Positions 1 through 4,496 of a DNA stretch of 6,841 nucleotides are shown here, piece after piece. Below the pieces are notes generated by a model, which had not been told where the DNA came from, made no database searches, and saw only the letters and a program-made list of their open reading frames with translations. The position numbers and the translations under genes are program-made. This DNA is from Methanosarcinaceae archaeon (GTDB lineage: Archaea > Halobacteriota > Methanosarcinia > Methanosarcinales > Methanosarcinaceae): the NCBI GenBank assembly GCA_030655675.1, contig JAUSPM010000119.1, forward strand, positions 1-6,841, written 5' to 3'. The first letter of the stretch is position 1. Every line of letters begins with the position of its first letter.

Positions 1-1
1 A

Positions 2-1225
2 AACTACACTATTAGCAATATGAATGTTAAACTAAAGACCAATCTATCTCTTAAAGATAATGAACTTCAATTCCAATTTCCAAAACCGGATGACATTCTC
101 CTTCCTGAAAATCTCAGCACAATTGAATTTACAATAAGGTCATCCCCTAATGAAATTGATGTCTCTGAATATGTGCAAGTTCCTAATCTTGCAGGCATGA
201 CTCGGGAAGATGCAGAGAATGCGATAAATAATGCTGGTTTTAAGTTGGGTGCTATTAGTGAAGTGGAAAGTAGTTCATCTCAGGGCATAGTGATCGGCCA
301 GATGCCTTCAGCCAATTCAATTGCCATGTCAGGAGAACTCATCGATATAACAGTCTCGAAGATCACGTATGTTGAAGTGCCTAATATTATGGACTTTGAT
401 ATTGACAGTGCAAAGGAAATTTTGGCTAGCAGTAATCTTGAAGTAGGAATAATTACTGCAAAAAAATCATCATTCACATCAGGGATGGTTCTATCTCAGA
501 GTATTGAGGCCGGAACACGTGTATTGTCCGGTACATCTGTTGATATTATTGTGGCGGAAAATGAAAATGAAGAAGAAGACAAAGATGTTCAAGACAAGGA
601 TGAACCTGACGAAGATGAATATATTGATCTGGAACCCCTGATCCCTGAACTCATAGTGCCTGATGTAGTTGGAATGGATGTCAACAAAGCGAAGTCCATA
701 CTGGAAAGTGAGGATTTTAAAGTTGGTAGGATAATTGAAAGATCAAGCACTTTAGATAAAGGCATTGTCATTGGTCAAAATCCTGTCGCAAACACTGAGG
801 TAAAGACTGGGGTCTCAGTGGATCTGACTGTTGCAAATCCGGATATTGAAATGATTGAAGGCATTGGGCCGGAAAGAGGTTCAAGACTTCGAAAAGGCGG
901 TATTTATACGATTTCAGATCTGGTTGCTGCTGATCCAAAACATGTAGGTGAACTGGTCGGTAAGACTGCCGGAGCCAGATTCATTTCAATGGCAAATCTT
1001 ATTGACAATACTTCAACGCTTAGTATTTTTGGTATTGACAGGCAATCGGCTGAAATCCTTGTAAAAGCCGGTGGAATCAATTCACCTGAAATGCTAAAGA
1101 ATGCAAATCCAGATGAGTTGTACAGCATATGCAAAGAGGCGGTAAAATCCGGCAAAGTAGAAGTGCCAATTGATTACACTCTTAAGATAGATGATGTAAA
1201 ACGTTGGATTGAACAGGCACAATAG
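2..1225 (+). CDS. PASTA-repeat protein with C-terminal helix-hairpin-helix (DUF4332-like) domain, 5' end outside window
   Basis: The function is unknown. Counting from the first ATG in the window (position 20), three PASTA modules are visible at about residues 52-113, 117-178 and 211-272. Each has the V-P-x-hydrophobic opening, an alpha helix and the G-x-V-x-x-Q-x-P-like turn; the second module has diverged (LSQSIEAG). A very acidic linker (about 180-205, rich in E and D) separates modules 2 and 3. The C-terminus (277-400) begins IEGIGPERGSRLRKGGI, a helix-hairpin-helix pattern, followed by a second, weaker HhH-like unit, as in DUF4332-type proteins. No signal peptide or membrane segment is seen. 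The frame is open to the left edge and no Shine-Dalgarno precedes the ATG at 20, so the true start is probably upstream. PASTA modules in bacteria bind peptidoglycan or muropeptides; here only a ligand- or protein-binding role is suggested. It is followed 48 bp downstream by a small gene on the same strand. Confidence 0.8.
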   Translation, partial: NYTISNMNVKLKTNLSLKDNELQFQFPKPDDILLPENLSTIEFTIRSSPNEIDVSEYVQVPNLAGMTREDAENAINNAGFKLGAISEVESSSSQGIVIGQMPSANSIAMSGELIDITVSKITYVEVPNIMDFDIDSAKEILASSNLEVGIITAKKSSFTSGMVLSQSIEAGTRVLSGTSVDIIVAENENEEEDKDVQDKDEPDEDEYIDLEPLIPELIVPDVVGMDVNKAKSILESEDFKVGRIIERSSTLDKGIVIGQNPVANTEVKTGVSVDLTVANPDIEMIEGIGPERGSRLRKGGIYTISDLVAADPKHVGELVGKTAGARFISMANLIDNTSTLSIFGIDRQSAEILVKAGGINSPEMLKNANPDELYSICKEAVKSGKVEVPIDYTLKIDDVKRWIEQAQ

Positions 1226-1262
1226 GGTATAGTAGGGCACATTATGGGGCATATAATAGGGG
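1225..1262 (+). repeat. G-run ladder in the spacer between the PASTA gene and the small downstream gene
   Basis: Four G runs (1225-1227, 1235-1237, 1246-1249, 1259-1262) occur every 10-13 bp, each inside a degenerate TA-rich unit of the type ATAGGG. The loops are 7, 8 and 9 nt, at or beyond the usual limit for a stable G-quadruplex. The last run (AGGGG, 1258-1262) lies 11 nt before the next ATG and could act as a weak ribosome binding site. The run pattern is seen directly; any structural role is a guess. Confidence 0.4.
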
Positions 1263-1273
1263 TATTGTAAAAT

Positions 1274-1516
1274 ATGGTTTTAGAGACTTTCATTATTAGT
1301 CTTAATGATGGTGTATCTCCCATTGAAGTAGAGAATATTGTCAAAACACTTGGCAGAGTGAGGGCTGAGATTACTATGATTGCAAAAAAAAGCATAATAG
1401 CAAGTTTTGACAGTTCTTATGTGGATGTCATTAGGAAAAAGAATGGGGTTATATTGGTGGGTGGTATAAATTTCAGGGGACGCAAGATCAGAAAGGTCGT
1501 GAAAAAGGAATCATGA
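1274..1516 (+). CDS. Small conserved-looking protein of unknown function (80 aa)
   Basis: I do not recognise this family. The 80-residue product alternates predicted strand and helix: strand 4-10 (ETFIISL), helix about 16-27, a two-strand segment about 29-45, helix about 48-55, then strands 58-63 and 66-68, ending in a basic tail (RGRKIRKVVKK). This is compatible with a small beta-alpha-beta-beta-alpha-beta, ferredoxin-like fold resembling protease propeptide (inhibitor I9) domains, but that is inference from pattern only. There is no signal peptide, cysteine pair or membrane segment. The ATG lies 11 nt after AGGGG, and the gene follows the PASTA/HhH gene by 48 bp on the same strand, so the two are probably co-transcribed. 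A T9 tract begins 4 nt after the stop. Coding status is supported by the clean frame and the amphipathic pattern. Confidence 0.65.
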   Translation: MVLETFIISLNDGVSPIEVENIVKTLGRVRAEITMIAKKSIIASFDSSYVDVIRKKNGVILVGGINFRGRKIRKVVKKES

Positions 1517-1520
1517 TATG

Positions 1521-1529
1521 TTTTTTTTT
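1521..1529 (+). terminator. Poly-T terminator after the PASTA operon
   Basis: Nine consecutive T residues start 4 nt after the TGA of the 80-residue gene. Archaeal RNA polymerase terminates at U-rich tracts without needing a hairpin, so this is a strong intrinsic terminator candidate for the upstream two genes. Confidence 0.7.
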
Positions 1530-1551
1530 AGATCGCCACAACATAATTTAA

Positions 1552-1618
1552 AACCGCAGAGCACGCGGAGAGCGCAGAGAAAAAATTAACTTTCTGCGCC
1601 CTACGCGGTTCTATTTTT
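1552..1618 (+). repeat. CGCAGAG-type imperfect inverted repeat with T tail
   Basis: The left arm (1552-1578) begins AACCGC and contains repeated CGCAGAG/CGCGGAG heptads. The right arm (1591-1610) reads TTTCTGCGCCCTACGCGGTT. The ends pair exactly (AACCGC with GCGGTT), as do GCGCAGA at 1572-1578 and TCTGCGC at 1593-1599; the left arm carries a few extra bases that would bulge. T5 follows at 1614-1618, so it could serve as a back-up terminator. Similar heptad-type intergenic repeats occur across many environmental bacteria and archaea (from memory, no search done). Confidence 0.6.
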
Positions 1619-1686
1619 GAATTTGTATGGCTGTGGGGAGATAGCTGCGCAAACGAGAGTGTTTTGCCTTAAACAAAAACCAGTAC

Positions 1687-1705
1687 AACCGCCGCAGGCG
1701 GCATG
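1687..1705 (+). repeat. GC-rich palindromic repeat, copy 1 (forward)
   Basis: The copy reads AACCGCCGCAGGCGGCATG. Its core GCCGC-AG-GCGGC is a 5-bp stem with a 2-nt centre. It is the reference copy of a four-member family in this window (others at 1881, 3363 and 3496). Confidence 0.75.
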
Positions 1706-1880
1706 TTTCCAAACCACTAATCGTATGCAATTATTCACATTGGTCGGATTAATAATATAATAATACATAATTTTAAATTAAAATCTATCGATTCCGCGAA
1801 AATGGCGCACAATATATATTATACAAATAATTTTGTCCATTAAATGCGAAAAGAGGAAGATTTCATTGATGATAATGGGG

Positions 1881-1899
1881 CGTGCCGCCTGCGGCGGTT
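1881..1899 (-). repeat. GC-rich palindromic repeat, copy 2 (reverse)
   Basis: The reverse complement of this site is AACCGCCGCAGGCGGCACG, identical to copy 1 at 18 of 19 positions. It lies 175 bp from copy 1 in the opposite orientation, so the two form terminal inverted repeats around an AT-rich segment. No target-site duplication is seen outside them. Confidence 0.75.
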
Positions 1900-2025
1900 C
1901 GAATTGGCGTCAAAAACTGCTAAACAAAAACTCCAGATCTATCAATGTACCCGTAAGTCATCAATAACATTCCGATGGCAGCAACGAACTCAAATCCAAA
2001 TATATTTAGGAAAAGGTCTCTAATA

Positions 2026-2409
2026 TCATTTGCAATATTGTTGCCAAATTTTATCAAGTTCTTTTATCCAGGTACTCAATTTATCCTCATATTTGGTTTT
2101 CGGCAACCATGTTTGAAAAAATCCTTTTCCTGGCTTTAATTGTTTTCCTTCAACTATTAATGCAGATAATAATATTGGATTGGTTTTTTCGTTGATCTGG
2201 TCGATTATTTCAAACAATTTATTCAAAGCATTGCGATTATTAGGTATTTCTCCAAATTTTACCAGCACATCGCCATATGTAACTATAATCTTTTGCTCAT
2301 GAAGTTTTTTTCTATCCACTTTATCGGACAGATTCAATTCAGTACTTTGTACTTTACATCTATTTTTTGCAATCTCAATAAGATACTCATAAACTTCCGA
2401 ATATTCCAT
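2026..2409 (-). CDS. Unknown 127-residue protein downstream of alaX
   Basis: I cannot assign a function. The product is soluble and charged, with a helical N-terminus (about 4-20), a segment VTYGDVLVKFGEI (43-55), a helix 59-73, and a striking LLSALIVEGK (80-89) followed by PGKGFF (93-98), then a C-terminal helix with tryptophans (W101, W114, W122). The LSAL-V-x-x-PGKGFF pattern recurs, as I recall, in many short uncharacterised prokaryotic and phage proteins. The TYG segment faintly recalls the winged helix of alkyltransferase-like proteins, but the PCHR active-site motif is absent. I chose ATG 2409 because GGTGAT, an excellent Shine-Dalgarno, lies 7 nt upstream; a GTG 12 nt earlier (2421) overlaps that site. 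The gene starts 35 bp after the alaX stop on the same strand, so co-transcription is likely. Confidence 0.7.
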   Translation of the reverse strand: MEYSEVYEYLIEIAKNRCKVQSTELNLSDKVDRKKLHEQKIIVTYGDVLVKFGEIPNNRNALNKLFEIIDQINEKTNPILLSALIVEGKQLKPGKGFFQTWLPKTKYEDKLSTWIKELDKIWQQYCK

Positions 2410-2416
2410 TTTTGTA

Positions 2417-2422
2417 ATCACC
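2417..2422 (-). promoter_or_regulatory. Shine-Dalgarno fixing the start of the 127-aa gene
   Basis: On the minus strand AAAAGGTGAT precedes the ATG at 2409 by 7 nt. GGTGAT matches the 3' end of archaeal 16S rRNA well and argues against the in-frame GTG at 2421, which lies within it. Confidence 0.65.
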
Positions 2423-2444
2423 TTTTAATTTTGATCAGAATATT

Positions 2445-3149
2445 TCAGACAAATTTAAAGTGTATCCGTCTGTTGTTCTTGCCCTTGTTCTCTGTCTTGA
2501 ATATATCAATATGTGGGATCTCGCCGGTATTTGCCACATGCGTACCGCCGCATGCCTGCTGGTCAATATCCTGTATGGTTATTACCCGTATTTCTGAAAT
2601 GTCAGGCGGGAAAGCATCTTTTAATTTCACCACAGATGGAATGTTTAACGCTTCATCACGTGGCATGATCTTTATTTCCACAGGAAGTTTCCGATCAATT
2701 ACTGCATTGACTTTTGCCTCATAGGATTTTATCTGTTCCCTGTCAAAATCTTCAAGACTAAAGTCGATTCGTGTCTTATCCTTGCTTATCTGGTTGCCTG
2801 ATATCTGTGCATCGGTTTCATTGTGTATGATGGCACTTAAGATGTGGGATGCTGTGTGGTATTTCATTAAATTGTAGCGCTTGTCCCAGTCGATAATGCC
2901 CTTTATCTTGTCACCAGGCTTCAATCCTGGCACTGAGATTTCGTGGCTTATGATCCCATCGATCTTTCCGACAAAAGCGACAGGATATTCCTGGCCACTG
3001 TGTGTCAAAACGCCTGTATCAGAGGGTTGTCCGCCGGAATTAGGATAGAATGCTGTTTTGTTCAAGACCACGTATTTATCGTCTTTTATACTTTTAACTA
3101 CAGCATCAAATTCTGTAAGATAGCAATCTTCGAGATATAATTGTTCCAT
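2445..3149 (-). CDS. alaX: Alanyl-tRNA editing hydrolase, AlaX (AlaX-M type)
   Basis: This is a free-standing trans-editing enzyme that hydrolyses mischarged Ser-tRNA(Ala) (and Gly-tRNA(Ala)) in the cytoplasm, backing up the editing domain of AlaRS. The 234-residue length fits the medium AlaX-M class, which has an N-terminal beta-barrel domain and the editing domain but no long C-terminal extension. Visible hallmarks are FYPNSGGQPSDTG (34-46, the glycine-rich motif), HTASH (98-102) and CGGTH (200-204). H98, H102, C200 and H204 form the zinc site expected for this family. All key residues are present, so it should be active. The ATG at 3149 has no Shine-Dalgarno, but a TATA-like box ends 25 nt upstream, suggesting a leaderless transcript. 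The unknown 127-aa gene follows closely and is probably in the same transcript. Confidence 0.95.
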   Translation of the reverse strand: MEQLYLEDCYLTEFDAVVKSIKDDKYVVLNKTAFYPNSGGQPSDTGVLTHSGQEYPVAFVGKIDGIISHEISVPGLKPGDKIKGIIDWDKRYNLMKYHTASHILSAIIHNETDAQISGNQISKDKTRIDFSLEDFDREQIKSYEAKVNAVIDRKLPVEIKIMPRDEALNIPSVVKLKDAFPPDISEIRVITIQDIDQQACGGTHVANTGEIPHIDIFKTENKGKNNRRIHFKFV

Positions 3150-3174
3150 GGGGGTTATAAACGCTTTTAGTTTA

Positions 3175-3184
3175 GATATAATTT
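3175..3184 (-). promoter_or_regulatory. TATA box of alaX, implying a leaderless mRNA
   Basis: The minus strand reads AAATTATATC, ending 25 nt before the alaX ATG. Archaeal transcription starts about 25 nt downstream of the TATA box, which places the start at or next to the ATG. This agrees with the lack of a Shine-Dalgarno there. Confidence 0.5.
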
Positions 3185-3282
3185 GTGCACCTCATGTGAC
3201 CTGGCTATATGGGGAAAAAGAAACAGAGGGCTCTGATGAGATATTTTTAACAGATTCCTAATTATATTCAATGACGTGACGA

Positions 3283-3294
3283 AACGCGCGCGTT
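3283..3294. repeat. Perfect alternating-CG palindrome
   Basis: AACGCGCGCGTT is a perfect 12-bp palindrome with an eight-base alternating CG core, out of character with the AT-rich surroundings. Such tracts can favour Z-form DNA or bind a dimeric protein; neither is shown here. Confidence 0.5.
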
Positions 3295-3296
3295 GC

Positions 3297-3324
3297 AAGT
3301 TTAAACTTAAACTTAAATTTAAAC
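3297..3324. repeat. Hexamer tandem array (TTAAAC x4) with AAGTTTAAACTT palindrome
   Basis: Four exact-length hexamers TTAAAC, TTAAAC, TTAAAT and TTAAAC occupy 3301-3324. The array opens with the perfect palindrome AAGTTTAAACTT at 3297-3308. It shares the AAACTT word with the 12-bp array at 3579-3635. Confidence 0.65.
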
Positions 3325-3362
3325 TGAGTTGTGTTTGTTTAGTTATTTTTGATGCCGAAACA

Positions 3363-3381
3363 ATCCGCCGTAGGCGGCATG
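3363..3381 (+). repeat. GC-rich palindromic repeat, copy 3 (forward)
   Basis: The copy reads ATCCGCCGTAGGCGGCATG, 17 of 19 identical to copy 1, in the same orientation as copy 1. The next bases (TTCC, against TTTCC after copy 1) are also similar. Confidence 0.7.
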
Positions 3382-3495
3382 TTCCTCCATAAACGAGAAA
3401 ATAATCCCTCATGGTTGCATTAATTAGGAGTATGCAATCTTACTACAAGACTAACAGAAAAGTCCATATTACGAGGGTCAGTGGTATGGAAATAC

Positions 3496-3511
3496 GTCGC
3501 CTGCGGCGGTT
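3496..3511 (-). repeat. GC-rich palindromic repeat, copy 4 (reverse, shortened match)
   Basis: The reverse complement is AACCGCCGCAGGCGAC, with one mismatch to copy 2 over 16 bases. It lies 114 bp from copy 3 in the opposite orientation, repeating the arrangement of copies 1 and 2. Confidence 0.7.
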
Positions 3512-3578
3512 GTATTTATTTTAGTTTCAGACAGAACAATCTCATTTATGCAACGATCTTATCACATATATACAAAAA

Positions 3579-3635
3579 CTAAACTTAGATCTAAACTTAG
3601 ATCAAAACTTAGATATAAACTTAGATATAAACTTA
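3579..3635. repeat. 12-bp tandem direct-repeat array running into the stop codon of the RPA-associated gene
   Basis: Four full 12-bp units (3579, 3591, 3603, 3615) of consensus MTAAACTTAGAT, with the third reading CAAAACTTAGAT, and a fifth partial unit ending at 3635 are in perfect register. The last unit contains the TTA that is the complementary-strand stop codon (TAA) of the adjacent gene. The junction of units 1 and 2 forms the palindrome TTAGATCTAA. A run of five A (3574-3578, T5 on the minus strand) just beyond could help termination of the RPA operon. Confidence 0.8.
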
Positions 3636-4496
3636 CGAAACAACCTTCAATATCCCGATCTTTGGCTCGTAACACATGCCTTTTGCAAGCAGTTTGCGAA
3701 CCGCTGCAACAATAACATTCTCAGCCATTCCGCGAGATTTTGCGATTATGATAAGTTCAGCATAATCGATGCCTTTTCCGGTATCCATCTCTTTCATAAG
3801 TTTAAGGATAAGATCCTCGTCAGGAACTACATTTTCGTTATCTGACTCCGAGCCGATGGATTTTACGCAATTCAATACTGCATTCTTTAAATTTTGCAGG
3901 TAACCTTCATTCGTGTGATAGTAATCAAGAGCCAGACTTATGCCTTCTGCAAGTCCTTTTGGAATATTGTTCTGCACCAGGTGCTCAAAAAGTTCTGTAC
4001 CGGTGAGGCCGCTTGCAAGTGCAATTGAAAATGCATCGACCCTGTCAAGTGTCAGTTCTGCGGTATCCACTATCCAGCGGTCACGTATGTCTGAATCGAT
4101 GACATTGATATCTTCAGGCCGGATCGAGACGAAAACCGAACCATCTTCTGGTTCATATATCCGGGCTTTCCCGACAACTGATACATAAGCGGGTATTTCA
4201 AGCGTAGACAAAAATATCGCAGCCTCTGGTTGATACTGTCCTGCATAGACGATGAATGCGCCACTTGGGTCAACCACGCGGGCTCGCCAAAGGTCATGTT
4301 CGGTTCCGATATTATCGATCTCTGTGACAACTCCTGTGGCAAAGAGCCTGTTTATCTTAGAACCTAAAGGGCTGACAATGAAATTAGGTGCATGCCCCCC
4401 ATCAAAACTAACTTCGTCAGGTTTTGGATGTATGTTAAATTTGGAATCATTGAATTCCTTTGCAAAAAGGCGTTGTGCGACCTCTCTATCAACCAT
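3633..4496 (-). CDS. RPA-associated protein (COG3390-like, OB fold plus winged helix)
   Basis: This is the partner protein commonly encoded directly after an archaeal RPA gene; in haloarchaea it is called RPAP. It is thought to act with RPA on single-stranded DNA in replication and repair. The 287 residues contain an OB-fold region (about 48-135, including LFATGVVTEI, WRARVVDPSGAFIVYAG and a later YVSVVGKARIYE), a helical middle (about 150-212), an acidic linker (215-228), and a C-terminal winged-helix-like unit (about 228-287) resembling the RPA32 C-terminal interaction module. The ATG overlaps the end of the upstream RPA gene by 8 nt (ATGGTTGA), and GGGAG lies about 9 nt before it inside that gene, so translation is likely coupled. 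The stop codon falls within a 12-bp tandem array. The assignment rests on architecture and gene order; it is confident for the family, less so for the biochemical role. Confidence 0.85.
   Translation of the reverse strand: MVDREVAQRLFAKEFNDSKFNIHPKPDEVSFDGGHAPNFIVSPLGSKINRLFATGVVTEIDNIGTEHDLWRARVVDPSGAFIVYAGQYQPEAAIFLSTLEIPAYVSVVGKARIYEPEDGSVFVSIRPEDINVIDSDIRDRWIVDTAELTLDRVDAFSIALASGLTGTELFEHLVQNNIPKGLAEGISLALDYYHTNEGYLQNLKNAVLNCVKSIGSESDNENVVPDEDLILKLMKEMDTGKGIDYAELIIIAKSRGMAENVIVAAVRKLLAKGMCYEPKIGILKVVS

Larger units (their letters stand above)
1517..2025. other. Gene-poor spacer between convergent transcription units
   Basis: Apart from the T9 tract, the CGCAGAG hairpin and two GC-rich palindromes, this stretch holds AT-rich DNA (strongest at about 1741-1840) with no recognisable tRNA, small RNA or conserved coding region. 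A 47-codon minus-strand frame (2063 down to a TAG at 1920-1922), overlapping the tail of the neighbouring gene, encodes a hydrophobic stretch containing FEFVAAIGMLLMTYGYIDRS but has no ATG/GTG start at its upstream end and no Shine-Dalgarno. It may be a remnant of a membrane protein or chance. Confidence 0.5.
3150..3632. other. Repeat-rich spacer between the RPA operon and alaX
   Basis: The spacer holds the alaX promoter, the CG palindrome, two AAACTT-type tandem arrays and an opposed pair of GC-rich palindromes. A minus-strand frame at 3167-3412 translates the hexamer array as a low-complexity LSLNLSLSLNL run and has no ribosome binding site, so I do not call it a gene. No RNA gene is recognised. 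Confidence 0.6.

Noticed and set aside
1741..1840. Possible tRNA or structured RNA gene in the AT-rich spacer
   Set aside because: No cloverleaf, T-loop GGTTCRAAT in a proper context, or long stem was found. The GGTTCGAATT at 1896-1905 lacks acceptor and anticodon arms.
1687..1899. Insertion sequence or complete MITE
   Set aside because: Inverted ends exist, but there is no transposase, no target-site duplication, and the interior is not shared with the second pair. Kept as a repeat pair only.
1844..2023. 59-codon plus-strand frame starting ATG at 1844
   Set aside because: It runs across GC-rich palindrome copy 2, its composition is not protein-like, and it is not matched by any recognisable motif. 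It does have purines upstream of the start region but no proper site.
2410..2421. GTG start at 2421 for the 127-aa gene
   Set aside because: The GTG is part of the GGTGAT Shine-Dalgarno that serves the ATG at 2409, and nothing suitable lies upstream of it.
3167..3412. 81-codon minus-strand frame upstream of alaX
   Set aside because: It translates the hexamer array into a low-complexity run, overlaps the alaX promoter and has no ribosome binding site.
3579..3635. CRISPR array
   Set aside because: The 12-bp units are directly abutting with no unique spacers, so this is a simple tandem repeat.
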